Positions 35,550 through 44,907 of a stretch of DNA of 64,000 nucleotides are shown in pieces; position 1 is the first letter of the stretch, and every line of letters begins with the position of its first letter. The DNA is from an uncultured Bacillota bacterium (lineage in GTDB: Bacteria; Bacillota; Clostridia; Christensenellales; QAND01): NCBI GenBank assembly GCA_905188085.1, contig CAJJKN010000002.1, forward strand, positions 62,001 through 126,000, in the 5' to 3' direction. Made by a program: the position numbers and the translations under genes. The notes beneath the pieces were generated by a model, which worked only from the letters and a program-made list of their open reading frames with translations, was not told the origin of the DNA and did not search any database.

Positions 35550-36398
35550 ATGACTTGGATACTCTATATTATTTTCGGGGTTATCATTGGTGTGGCAAAC
35601 ATCATCCCGGGCGTAAGCGGCGGCACGATGGCCGTGGTGCTGAATATCTATGATAAATTGATAGATTCCGTCAGCAATTTCCGTAAGGATTTCAAAAAGA
35701 GCATCATGTTCTTGTTGCCCATCGGCATAGGCGCCGTGCTTGGAATTGTGGCTTTCAGCAAATTGATTGAATTTTTGCTGACCAATTATCCGCTGGCCAC
35801 CAACTTCTTCTTCATCGGCCTGATTTTGGGCAGCATTCCGATGATCTTCAAACGTGCCACGGAAGACAGATTCCGTCTTTCCAGCCTGGTGCCGTTCCTG
35901 TTGTTTTTGATCGGCATGCTGGTGCTGTCCTCTTTTTCGGACGGGGCGATGAGCGGCGAAGTGGTTTCGCAGCTTTCCACCGGCATCTTTATCAAATTGC
36001 TGGTTTGTTCTGCCATTGCGGCGGCGGCCATGATTTTGCCGGGCGTCAGCGGCTCGATGGTCATGGTTATTTTGGGCACATACAATACGGTTTTAACGGC
36101 CATTTCCTCTATGAATATTTTGATGCTGGTGCCGGTTGGCATCGGGGTTTTGATCGGCATCGTAGGCGGTGCCAAAGTGATTGACCTTTGCCTGAAAAAA
36201 TTCCCGCAGGCTACGTTCTTTGCCATCCTGGGCTTGATTTTGGGCTCTATCTATCCGTTGATTGCCAACGCCGGGTTTAGCTTTTCCCCAGAAGGCATCG
36301 TGGCCATTGTGTTGATGATTGTGGCGGCCGGCATTTCTCTGGCATTTTCCTCTGAAAAACTCAAGGCAAAAATCGAAGCCAGAACAAAGAATATGTAA
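35550..36398 (+). CDS. DUF368 domain membrane protein
   Basis: A 282-residue protein with about eight hydrophobic segments. The repeated pattern NIIPGVSGGTMAVVL (about 19-33) and MILPGVSGSMVMVILG (about 160-175) is the DUF368 signature; the two halves look like an internal repeat. DUF368 and DedA-like proteins are implicated in recycling of the undecaprenyl-phosphate carrier, so a role close to the preceding glycosyltransferase is reasonable but not shown. A GAGAGGAG site precedes ATG 35550. Confidence 0.88.
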   Translation: MTWILYIIFGVIIGVANIIPGVSGGTMAVVLNIYDKLIDSVSNFRKDFKKSIMFLLPIGIGAVLGIVAFSKLIEFLLTNYPLATNFFFIGLILGSIPMIFKRATEDRFRLSSLVPFLLFLIGMLVLSSFSDGAMSGEVVSQLSTGIFIKLLVCSAIAAAAMILPGVSGSMVMVILGTYNTVLTAISSMNILMLVPVGIGVLIGIVGGAKVIDLCLKKFPQATFFAILGLILGSIYPLIANAGFSFSPEGIVAIVLMIVAAGISLAFSSEKLKAKIEARTKNM

Positions 36399-36425
36399 AA
36401 GACAATCAAATACATTTTTATGAAG

Positions 36426-36451
36426 AAAAGCCTCGCAAATGCGGGGCTTTT
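36426..36451 (+). terminator. Terminator after the DUF368 gene
   Basis: AAAAGCCTCGC and GCGGGGCTTTT pair around AAAT. Confidence 0.85.
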
Positions 36452-36513
36452 CGTGTATAACAAAGGTAAGAAGAAACCATCCGAGCGCCCCGGGATTGAT
36501 AAGGAGCGAAAAG

Positions 36514-37548
36514 ATGAAAAAGTATGTTTTGAATGAAAACCGAAAGACGTTTATTTTTCGGCAGCTGGAAATTATAATCGCGTATGTCGTTGTTTGGGCA
36601 GCGGTTAGCTTGATATATCAAGTAAGCGATGGCGGCGTATCCGGAATCGGCCAGTTTCAGATTAAAATAAATCTATACTGGTTTGTAATCGCCGCTTGGC
36701 TGATAACCTGTGGGTTGTATTGTTTGAAATTTTTTATGAATCATTTGCTTGAATACGAAATGGATGAGGACGGTTTATCCTATAGACATTTTTTGAAAAA
36801 AGAGCAAACCCAAATTCGCTGGAAGGAGATTAAACAATATGGCAAAATATCGAAAATGTCTTTCTATGCGTTCAATATGGTTGAAACAGATTTATATATG
36901 TATGTAAGCACTGAAGATGTAACACCCGATGAGATTTTAAAGTTGCCAAAAGAAGTTATATGTATTCCCTCGCTGGATTCTGTATATGAGGAAATGAAAA
37001 GCCATCTTTTTGAAACGGGGGAAGAAAAGAGCTTTGTTTCCGCCTATGAAAAATGGAAGGGAAAACAAAATATATACAAAACATATGATAATGACATAAC
37101 GATTGCTTATTATTGTATGAGCAGAGACAGCGCTCCGTTTATGTTGGGAGTTTTGATTGCGATCATGTTTTTGATCGGGCAAGTGTATGCAGGCAGGTTC
37201 TTTTTGAAGATATATCTTATTTGTTTTTTATCTCTTTATTTGATTTTCAAAGATACGGAATATTCGTATGTGGTTGTTTCAGATATGGGAATACAAAAGA
37301 TAAGCGCTTTTAGAAAAATACTAAAAGAGATGCGGTGGGAAGAAATAAAAAACGCGGGAACGATAGAAGAGGAAATGCAAAGCGTGTTTTTTACGGATCA
37401 ACGGATAACAAAGCAGGAAGTAAACCATTGTCTGATCTTCAAAAAGAAAATGCCGGATGTGATAGTGATACGAAAAGGCATGGAGGATAAAAAGCTTATG
37501 GCGCTGGTGGAAAAATATAAGGATGAAACGCTGCTGCATAAGGGGTAA
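36514..37548 (+). CDS. Membrane protein with two TM-TM / PH-like units, unknown
   Basis: A 344-residue AT-rich gene. The protein shows two copies of one layout: a pair of hydrophobic helices (about residues 20-75, and again 205-250) and after each a beta-rich cytoplasmic stretch like bacterial PH domains, recognisable from YEMDEDGLSY...IRWKEIKQYG (about 85-112) and YSYVVVSDMGIQK...MRWEEIKNAG (about 250-282). The first halves end with DEILKLPKE. Family not identified. The start is ATG 36514 behind AAGGAG; a longer frame upstream overlaps the previous terminator. It heads an AT-rich cluster of three. Confidence 0.65.
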   Translation: MKKYVLNENRKTFIFRQLEIIIAYVVVWAAVSLIYQVSDGGVSGIGQFQIKINLYWFVIAAWLITCGLYCLKFFMNHLLEYEMDEDGLSYRHFLKKEQTQIRWKEIKQYGKISKMSFYAFNMVETDLYMYVSTEDVTPDEILKLPKEVICIPSLDSVYEEMKSHLFETGEEKSFVSAYEKWKGKQNIYKTYDNDITIAYYCMSRDSAPFMLGVLIAIMFLIGQVYAGRFFLKIYLICFLSLYLIFKDTEYSYVVVSDMGIQKISAFRKILKEMRWEEIKNAGTIEEEMQSVFFTDQRITKQEVNHCLIFKKKMPDVIVIRKGMEDKKLMALVEKYKDETLLHKG

Positions 37549-37600
37549 AACGAAAAGAGACGCAGCAATGCATTCTCCCCTTATAAAAAGGAGCAAGAAA

Positions 37601-38263
37601 ATGGAAAAGAAATATCCGAAAAAAAGATGGATGTCGAGATTTGATCATGTGCTGACAATTATTTATATCGTAATGGTTGGAGCGTTGATGGGAAGAGGTA
37701 TTATACAGATATTTTTGGACGAAACGCCCGGCACAGGGATAGCCGTTCTTACAGGTGCAGGAGTGGTCTTTTCTGGTATTTTTGTAATAGCAATATACTT
37801 AAAACCCCGCGAGTATTCGTATGTACAGTTGAAGGAGGACGGCATCTATTGGAAAAGCATATGGGGAAGAACATATGTGTATTTTCCATGGGAAGATGTG
37901 AAATAAGCCGGTTTTGCACAAGGAGTAAGTTTAACAACGATAAACGATTTGGATAGTGCAATAAAAGGGGCCATACAAAGCAAAGAGGATACGATGGCGT
38001 ATGTATCGACAAAAAAGATAAAGGATTACAATGATATTGTGGAGGCCGTTAAGGTAACCAGGAAAAAGCAGATAGAGGGAATTAAGGAGGAATTGATTGG
38101 ATATATAGGAGAAGAAAAGTGGGCCGGGGAAATGGATTTGGCAAGCTTAATCGGAGAGGAAGAAGCAAAAAAATGGAAAGAAGAGGTGGAACGGGCCAGA
38201 ACAGAAAAGAGGTCGGCTTCTTACTATGTGAAGATTGTCTTTTTTGCGCTCTGTGTCATTTAA
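37601..38263 (+). pseudogene. Paralogue of the preceding membrane protein, split by an in-frame TAA
   Basis: From ATG 37601 (AAGGAG in front) the frame codes two hydrophobic helices and a PH-like stretch EYSYVQLKEDGIYW...PWEDVK, then stops at TAA 37904-37906. The same frame continues for 118 codons with plausible protein ending in a basic tail and a hydrophobic end (VKIVFFALCVI). The stop lies exactly where the upstream paralogue reads WEEIKNAG: here it is WEDVK-stop-AG. A full product would have 220 residues. A single base change would restore it. Real nonsense or a sequencing error are both possible, and a 101-residue protein may still be made. Confidence 0.6.
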
Positions 38264-38424
38264 CGGCCTAGCAAAATAAGAATCAATGAAAAAGATAAAG
38301 AAAAGTGGGAAGAGGAAATTGGAAATTTATACGAAAAGAAAGTGTTTCATAATGAAAAATGATGAGGGAACAGTGGTAAATATAAAGATAGGCAGTGCAC
38401 ATGGAAACATTAGAGGTGAGAGCA

Positions 38425-39402
38425 ATGAAAAAAAGGATAGCAATGGCTATATGGATGTTGTTAGCGAGTGTTTTGCTGACAGCGTGCACGGAAATAAAGT
38501 GCGAATATACGGGAGATATTGAACAAAACACGTGGCTATATGTAGTGGGAAGCCAGGTGTATTACATGGATTGGGATGGAGATATAAAACAAGTTGATCC
38601 GGCTACAAAAAAAGAGAAAATAATAGATGGTGATGTGTTTATATGGTTTAACATAAAGAGAGATTATCTGTACAAACTTGATGAAAAAGGAAACCTTGTG
38701 TCCCGAAATCTAATGACGGGCGAAGAACGAATAATAGACAGTAAAAACTATGAAGAGTTTTTGGTGACAGATGATTTGATAATCTATACGGACGATCAAA
38801 GAAATGTCGTATGTCAATTGAATCTAAAAAGCGGAGAGAAAGAAGATCTGTATATTATCTCCGGTAGTTCAAATGTAAAGTTTTTGTCAAAGTATGGAGA
38901 ATGCATATATTTTGTAGATGAGACAGTGGAAACGGGAGGACAAGAACAAACGTGGTGGAGAGCGAATCTAAAAACCGGGGAAAGAGAAATATGCGAGGTA
39001 TCTGGTGAAATGATCGGCGTATCAGACGAATGGTTATATTTTCATAAGACAAAATACAATCCAGGGTATATTCATTCCGAGGATGAAAAACCATCATATG
39101 ATGACACGATATATAGAATCAAAAAAGATGGGAGCAAAAAAGAAATCGTATATGAGAAAAAGGAGACACTGGCAATATTAGAATATCAAGGAACGTGGTG
39201 TATGAACGATTGGATTGTATATATAGGGCCACAGGATAGAAAGGTATATAAGATGAAAGAGTCTGAGAAAAATAAAACTTTGATTGTAGATAAAGCAGTC
39301 AGGAAGTTGGCGGTATATGGGGATGTGATGTATTATCTGGATGAAGAGGGAAACTTGTATACAAACGATATACTGGGGGGCAAGGAAGAAAAAATCAACT
39401 GA
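38425..39402 (+). CDS. Lipoprotein with repeated beta-sheet sensor-like domain (DUF5050-like)
   Basis: A 325-residue exported protein with a lipobox LTAC at Cys21. The mature part is made of repeated 40-50-residue beta units with the pattern of a Tyr/Trp, Asp-X-Asp-Gly turn and Lys-rich strand, for example VYYMDWDGDIKQVDP, YLYKLDEKGNLVSRN and VYKMKESEKN, as in DUF5050-type propeller-like domains. It should stand on the outer surface of the membrane. ATG 38425 has GAGGTGAG in front. AT-rich like its two upstream neighbours, so the three probably moved together. Ligand unknown. Confidence 0.7.
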   Translation: MKKRIAMAIWMLLASVLLTACTEIKCEYTGDIEQNTWLYVVGSQVYYMDWDGDIKQVDPATKKEKIIDGDVFIWFNIKRDYLYKLDEKGNLVSRNLMTGEERIIDSKNYEEFLVTDDLIIYTDDQRNVVCQLNLKSGEKEDLYIISGSSNVKFLSKYGECIYFVDETVETGGQEQTWWRANLKTGEREICEVSGEMIGVSDEWLYFHKTKYNPGYIHSEDEKPSYDDTIYRIKKDGSKKEIVYEKKETLAILEYQGTWCMNDWIVYIGPQDRKVYKMKESEKNKTLIVDKAVRKLAVYGDVMYYLDEEGNLYTNDILGGKEEKIN

Positions 39403-39551
39403 TGTCAAAGGGGGATTCGAAAAGAATCCTCTTTTGCATAGAGGGAATAAAAAGATTTGCGGGATTTTGGAAACCGGTGTGTCTTGCTTGATAGGCGGAA
39501 GCAAAACTGGTATCATAGAAAAAGTTTAGGATGATGAAAACGAGGAGCAAG

Positions 39552-41429
39552 ATGAAACAGAAACGCGTTTTTGGCGCCCTGGCGTTGAGCGGCATGGCGA
39601 CGGCTTTTCTCTCTGTGGGGAAAACGCTGCAAAACGGGGCGGCGGCCCTGCCGGCCAGTCATATTTTTATGATTTTGGGCTTTTTGGCGCTGACAAAACT
39701 ATGGATGACAATCTGGGAGGCATGCGCAGACCGTCGTTTGCTCCGGATTTGCATGATCACGGGTTTTTTGTTTTCGCTCTGTTATTGCCTGGGAAGTGCG
39801 ATACAGGCCTCAATCGAAGTGGATTACAGCTCTCCCTGGCTCTATTGCAATATCGTGGGCATGACGGTGGTTTTTACCGCCGTGCTGCTTTGGCTGTTTC
39901 AAGCGCTGGAACGCAAAAAACAGACGGAAATTCGCTTTGCAAAGTTGGACCGGTTTTGGAAGGTGCCAACGAAAAAGTTTTTCCTGTATGCTTTCGGAAT
40001 CATTTTGCTGTGTTATTTGCCGGCGTATTTGGCGGCCTATCCGGGCCTGTTTTCCTTTGATGGACCGTTGCAGGCGCTATATTATCATGACGGCGTGTTA
40101 GATGCACATCATCCGCTGTTGAGCACCGCACTATTGGGAATTTGGATAGACATTGGGCATGCTGTTTTCGGCAGTTATCAGGGCGGGCTGGCGCTGTATT
40201 CGCTGTTTCAAGGCGCATGCCTGGCGGCCACGTTTGCCTATACGCTCTGTTTTATGAGGCGATACAAAGCGCCGAAATTGTTGGTGTTTGGGTCACTGGT
40301 GTTTTTTGCGCTGAATCCCTTTTTCCAGATTTTTGTGTTTGCCACCATCAAGGAAGTACTGTTTGGCTCGGCACTTTTGCTGCTGGGGCTCTTTTCGTTG
40401 GATTTGATTTTGCAGCCGGATGCGTTTTTCAAGCGCCCGCTTTTGCAAATTCGCTATGCGGTCACGGCGCTGTTGATGTGTTTGCTGCGCAACCAGGGCA
40501 TTTATATCCTGGTGGTGTTTATTCCGTTTTGCGTATGGGCCTGCCGGGTGCATCGTGTGCGGTTGACTGGCCTATGCCTGGCGGTAGTAGCTTTGTACGG
40601 CGTATGGATTGGCCCTATTAGCACGGCAATGGGCGTGTATCCCGCCAAAATACAGGAGGCATTATGTGTGCCGATGCAGCAGGTGGCCCGCGTTGTGCTG
40701 CTGTATCCGGAGCGGGTAACAGAAGAGGAAAAGCAGACGGTCTATGAACTGATTGATCCCAAGGCGATTGAAAACTATGAACCATTTAGCGCAGACGCCG
40801 TAAAGGCCGGGTTTGATAAAGCCGTATTTGAAAAGGATCCGCAAAAGTATATACAAACCTATCTTTCCATCGGAAAGAAAAATGCGGGCATTTATCTGGA
40901 TTCTTTCTTGTATGGGTGTTACGGATATTTTTATCCGGGCTATGAGGCGCTGTATTCTTTTCAGCCTTCGGCCTTTTACAACGCTTTTGACGAATCTATG
41001 AACGTATACGATATACACCAGGCGCATTTGTTTCCGCTGTATGAATTATACTTGCGGGCCACGATTGAAAAAGGGTGGATCAACCACATTCCGATTGTTT
41101 CCCTCTGTGCCGATTTGGCGTTTCCGTTTTGGCTGATGGTATTTGCCGCTGCCTATCTGTTTTACAAAAAGAGATACAGGCTTATGGCGCCGATGGTGCT
41201 GTGGCTGGGACTATGGGGCACGCTGCTGTTGGGGCCCGTAACGCTGAGCCGCTATGCATTTCCGCTGATTATGGCGCTGCCGGCGCTGGCAATGCTGTTG
41301 TTTACGGAATACGGGCCAAAAAGCGCGGAGATGGCAGTATGTACCGAAAAAAACGAGGGAAAAGCGTTGGAGAAAACAGAAATGGAACCGGATACAGAGC
41401 AGGAAAACAGAGAGGAAACCGGGATTTAA
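39552..41429 (+). CDS. DUF6020-like polytopic membrane protein (glycosyltransferase-like)
   Basis: A 625-residue protein with about twelve hydrophobic helices and a hydrophilic part at about 400-520. The YPGLFSFDGPLQALYYHDGVLDAHHPLL stretch (key residues D-G-P...H-H-P) resembles the extracellular acidic and His loop of C-type lipid-carrier glycosyltransferases, and the family best matched is DUF6020. It would use a polyprenyl-phosphate sugar at the outer face, but this is inferred. The C-terminal 40 residues are a Glu-rich tail. The start is ambiguous: ATG 39552 with GAGGAG only four bases ahead, or ATG 39531/39534 without a site. Confidence 0.65.
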   Translation: MKQKRVFGALALSGMATAFLSVGKTLQNGAAALPASHIFMILGFLALTKLWMTIWEACADRRLLRICMITGFLFSLCYCLGSAIQASIEVDYSSPWLYCNIVGMTVVFTAVLLWLFQALERKKQTEIRFAKLDRFWKVPTKKFFLYAFGIILLCYLPAYLAAYPGLFSFDGPLQALYYHDGVLDAHHPLLSTALLGIWIDIGHAVFGSYQGGLALYSLFQGACLAATFAYTLCFMRRYKAPKLLVFGSLVFFALNPFFQIFVFATIKEVLFGSALLLLGLFSLDLILQPDAFFKRPLLQIRYAVTALLMCLLRNQGIYILVVFIPFCVWACRVHRVRLTGLCLAVVALYGVWIGPISTAMGVYPAKIQEALCVPMQQVARVVLLYPERVTEEEKQTVYELIDPKAIENYEPFSADAVKAGFDKAVFEKDPQKYIQTYLSIGKKNAGIYLDSFLYGCYGYFYPGYEALYSFQPSAFYNAFDESMNVYDIHQAHLFPLYELYLRATIEKGWINHIPIVSLCADLAFPFWLMVFAAAYLFYKKRYRLMAPMVLWLGLWGTLLLGPVTLSRYAFPLIMALPALAMLLFTEYGPKSAEMAVCTEKNEGKALEKTEMEPDTEQENREETGI

Positions 41430-41443
41430 TACAAGAGAAAAAC

Positions 41444-41474
41444 CGAACGGGGCATTGCTTCGTTCGATTTTTTT
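41444..41474 (+). terminator. Terminator after the DUF6020-like gene
   Basis: CGAACG and CGTTCG pair around an 11-base loop, followed by ATTTTTTT. Confidence 0.75.
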
Positions 41475-41527
41475 GTGTCATGATGTTTTTTAAAATCGTT
41501 GCCGGTATTCAAAAGGGAAAAGGCCCA

Positions 41528-44500
41528 TTAAAACAGGGAAAGCTGTTTGCCGGAAAACCGATGCGCAGGCTGTACGGTTTCCCGGGAGAGATAGGCAGGG
41601 GGCAGGTCAGATAAAAAGGGCGAAGGCTTTTCACAATACAGCAGGGTTAAAGATTGCTGGGCGCGCGTCATGCCCACATAAAACAGGCGGCGCTCCTCTT
41701 CCAAATCGCACGCGCCGGTAGGCGGAACCAGCGGCAGCGTGCCTTCCTGTGCGCCGCAGAGAAAGACCACGGGAAATTCCAGCCCTTTGGCGGCATGCAA
41801 AGTCATCAACGATACGGCGTCTGAAGTATAGTGCTTTCCGCCGGCGCGGGTAATTTCGCTTTCCAGCCCCAACGAAAGCGCCTGAATAAACTCGGGAAGG
41901 GATGCGTACATAGCGGCGGTAGCGCGAAACAGCGAAAGGGATTCGGTCGGCTGCAAAGCCAGCTCCAGCCATTGGTCAATCGCTTTGGAGGGTTTAAGCC
42001 GCCCTGCCTTGAGAGAAAGCTCCGCCAAAACTTGGGAAAAACGATCCAGACGGCATGCCTGTAAAAGCGAACAAAGGGAATCCAGGCTGCCGGGGGCCGA
42101 GTTTTGTATTTTTTCAATCGTTTCGGTTTCCGTATTGAGGGCGGCCAGGCAAAGCTGCAAAGACAGACGATCCCACGGCGATACCAGCAAGCGGCAAAAT
42201 GCATGGGCCGCGCGCACGGAAGCATCGTCTAAAAAGGATTCGCGGCCGGTGACGGTGTAGGGAATGCCCTCTGTTTGCAGGCAATGTTCCAAAATTTGCG
42301 CCTGATGATGGGTACGGTATAAAACGGCAAAATCGCCAAAGCCATAGCCGGAGGATGCAGCGGTTTGGCGGTGCGCCTCCAGCATGCCGATGCCGCCTAC
42401 CCGGGCATTGATTTGCTTTGCAATATACACGGCCTGGGAAAACGCATCTTTGGCCTGGCAAACCAGGATTTTATCGCCGCCTTGTTTGTGGGCGTTCAGG
42501 TAGGAGGACGGATGATGCACCACAGGCAAAGCGCCGTACAAAACAGCGGGCGTGCAGCGATAGTTTTCCGTTAGGTGAATGCAGACGGTTTGCGGCTCAT
42601 CCTGCAAAAGACGCTCAAAACAACGGGCATTGGCGCCGCGAAACCCGTAGATGGCCTGATCGGGATCGCCGATGACAAATACAGAAGCACTTTTGGCGCC
42701 CCAGGCACGGATCAATTGATATTGCAAATCGTTGATATCCTGAAATTCATCGACCAACAGATGATGAAACATGCGCAACACGTTTTTGTCCCGTTTGTGC
42801 GGGCCGGAAAAAGCGCTGAGCGTATGGCAGAGCAGATCGTCAAAATCCACCAGGGAAAACGATGCCAGCTTTTGTTGATACAGCGCTGCCAACGCTTTGG
42901 GGCAGCCGACATCTTCCGCCAAGCTGCCGTTTTTCTGGCGGGATAAGCATTCCAACATGCGCCGCGGAGAACCGGTGATGCCCAGCGTCTTCATGCATTG
43001 GGCCATAAACTGTTTGGCGTTGGCCGGGTCCATCAGCTGCACCGGCTGTTTCCATTTTTTCAAAAGCCGGCTGCAAAGCGCATGAAAAGTGCCGATGTTT
43101 ACGCTGCGCGCATCACGGGGATTCGGCAGCGATTCTTCCAGGCGCTGTTTCATTTCGCGGGCCGCTTTGTTGGTAAACGTGACGGCGGTAATCTGCGACG
43201 GATGAACGCCGCATTGTTCGATCAAATAGCGGATCCGGCAGATCAACGTGCGGGTTTTGCCGGTGCCGGGCCCTGCGGAAACGGCAATGCTGCGGGCAAC
43301 GGAGCCGGCCGCCTGCCATTGCGCATCGTTTAGCCCATAATGCAGGTCCGGTCTTTCAGCCTGTTTTTCAGGCTCGTTGTCTGCTTTTTTCGGCCGGGTA
43401 GCGGGCTTTTCAAAATCTTTGGCCGTGTTTTGCGGTTCCAGTTTTGGCGGCTTTGCTTTTGACTTTTCCGGCATTTTGGGTAAAAAGCTAAGCTGCCCGC
43501 GATAGCGCACCGCTTCTTCCTCGCTTAGAATTTTCACTTTGCCGTATTCGCCATCGTAGCCCGGCTGCATTTCAATTTCGCCGCAGCGCAGGCGGCGTAT
43601 GCTTTCTGCCACCAATGGATTACAGGCATGGGAAATGTCTTCCAGCGGCGCCTGGCGGAGGATATACAGTTCCGGCCCAAGGCGGGAAAGCGCCTGTTCA
43701 TAGGCGTTTTGCACCTTTTTGCTGCCGGGGCCTACGCCCAGGGTGGAGGCGATGACCTCCGGCAGCGGAATGAGGCTTTCATACGGCTTTGCCAAAGGCG
43801 GACGCGCCCCTTCCGGCCGATCGGCCAGCGCTTCCACGCGATGCAGCACGCCTAAGGTGATTTTTTGCCCACAAACGGGGCATAGGCCGTGGTGTGCTTC
43901 TGTTTGCAGCGGGGAAAGACAGACCTTGCAGGCCCGATGGCCATCCATATGGTATTTGCCCTCTTCGGGGAAAAACTCCAATGTGCCGGCAAAGGCATCT
44001 TCCCCAGGATGAAAAAGGGCATGGCGAATGTTTTGATAGGAAAGATCGGTATGGAAAATATTGGCCTCCCGCGCCAGATTGGCCGGCGAATGGGCATCGG
44101 AATTGGAAACCAGTGTATAGCCGTCCAGGGCGGAAAGGCGCCAGTTCATGGCAGGGTCGGAGGAGAGGCCGGTTTCCAGCGCGTGGATTTCGCCGGAAAG
44201 ATCTTCAAAGCATTCCTCCAGCGTATCAAAACCGGAATAGGCGCCGAAAAGGGAGAAATGCGGCGTCCAGATGTGTGCGGGAATGAAAATGACATCCGGG
44301 CCGCATTCCAACGCGATTTCCAAAAGATCCCGGCTATCCAGGCCTAAGATGGGACGGCCGTCCGAATGAAGGTTGCCGATTTGCTCCAGCCGCTTTGAAA
44401 AAGTCTCCGCTTCGGCAAAGCCCGGCATCAGCAATACGTTATGCACTTTGCGAACGCGGCCGTTTTTCTTATAGATGGAGCTGATTTCACAGGAAAGGAG

Positions 44501-44755
44501 AAACCGCGGCTCTGCGGCATTGGGCACGGAAAAAGAAGAATCCGGCCGGTATTCCGGGCGCAGGGTAAATAAGCCGTCCTCGGCCGGAACCAGCTTTTCT
44601 AAAAGCTCTGCGCGCCAGCCGGGGTGGGTAAAATCTCCGGTGCCGATGACATTCAGGCCTTTTCGCTGCCCCCAAAGGGAGAGCATTTCCGGCACCAAAA
44701 GGCGGCTGGTGGCCCGGGAAAAATGGGAATGAATATGTAAATCCGCAATAAACAT
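41528..44755 (-). CDS. PHP-domain phosphoesterase fused to a UvrD/Rep-family helicase
   Basis: A 1,075-residue fusion. Residues 1-400 are a TIGR00375-type PHP domain with a full metal set: DLHIHSHFSRA, GTGDFTHP, IPAHIWTPHF and SNSDAHSP, followed by a zinc ribbon CKVC...CPVCG and a helix-hairpin-helix-like part. A linker rich in Lys/Pro (about 430-465) leads to a superfamily 1 helicase: SAGPGTGKTRTL (about 490), DEFQDIN, GDPDQAIYGFRGA and LMTLHAAKGLEFPVVF. It is expected to unwind DNA and have a phosphoesterase or nuclease activity in repair. An AGGAG site precedes ATG 44755. Confidence 0.85.
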   Translation of the reverse strand: MFIADLHIHSHFSRATSRLLVPEMLSLWGQRKGLNVIGTGDFTHPGWRAELLEKLVPAEDGLFTLRPEYRPDSSFSVPNAAEPRFLLSCEISSIYKKNGRVRKVHNVLLMPGFAEAETFSKRLEQIGNLHSDGRPILGLDSRDLLEIALECGPDVIFIPAHIWTPHFSLFGAYSGFDTLEECFEDLSGEIHALETGLSSDPAMNWRLSALDGYTLVSNSDAHSPANLAREANIFHTDLSYQNIRHALFHPGEDAFAGTLEFFPEEGKYHMDGHRACKVCLSPLQTEAHHGLCPVCGQKITLGVLHRVEALADRPEGARPPLAKPYESLIPLPEVIASTLGVGPGSKKVQNAYEQALSRLGPELYILRQAPLEDISHACNPLVAESIRRLRCGEIEMQPGYDGEYGKVKILSEEEAVRYRGQLSFLPKMPEKSKAKPPKLEPQNTAKDFEKPATRPKKADNEPEKQAERPDLHYGLNDAQWQAAGSVARSIAVSAGPGTGKTRTLICRIRYLIEQCGVHPSQITAVTFTNKAAREMKQRLEESLPNPRDARSVNIGTFHALCSRLLKKWKQPVQLMDPANAKQFMAQCMKTLGITGSPRRMLECLSRQKNGSLAEDVGCPKALAALYQQKLASFSLVDFDDLLCHTLSAFSGPHKRDKNVLRMFHHLLVDEFQDINDLQYQLIRAWGAKSASVFVIGDPDQAIYGFRGANARCFERLLQDEPQTVCIHLTENYRCTPAVLYGALPVVHHPSSYLNAHKQGGDKILVCQAKDAFSQAVYIAKQINARVGGIGMLEAHRQTAASSGYGFGDFAVLYRTHHQAQILEHCLQTEGIPYTVTGRESFLDDASVRAAHAFCRLLVSPWDRLSLQLCLAALNTETETIEKIQNSAPGSLDSLCSLLQACRLDRFSQVLAELSLKAGRLKPSKAIDQWLELALQPTESLSLFRATAAMYASLPEFIQALSLGLESEITRAGGKHYTSDAVSLMTLHAAKGLEFPVVFLCGAQEGTLPLVPPTGACDLEEERRLFYVGMTRAQQSLTLLYCEKPSPFLSDLPPAYLSRETVQPAHRFSGKQLSLF

Positions 44756-44865
44756 ACAAAGACGGCTCCTGTTCTTTCTCTTTTTCTCATCTTATCATAT
44801 TTTTTCAAAAGCATTTGCTATGGATTTTGCCGGTTTTGCTTTACAGGAGAACAAAAATATCGGAT

Positions 44866-44890
44866 AATATTGTCGACAGTATACAATATT
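44866..44890 (+). promoter_or_regulatory. Candidate GntR operator before the hydantoinase gene
   Basis: AATATTGT (44866-44873) and ACAATATT (44883-44890) are perfect inverted copies with a nine-base spacer containing ACAGTATA's start. The element ends just before the ribosome site and lies 1.4 kb upstream of a GntR regulator gene in the same cluster. Confidence 0.5.
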
Positions 44891-44907
44891 GGCGGAGGGA
44901 AACCATA

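Noticed and set aside
38286..38522. Small frame before the lipoprotein gene at 38425
   Set aside because: It overlaps the real lipoprotein start in another frame and has no signal or domain.
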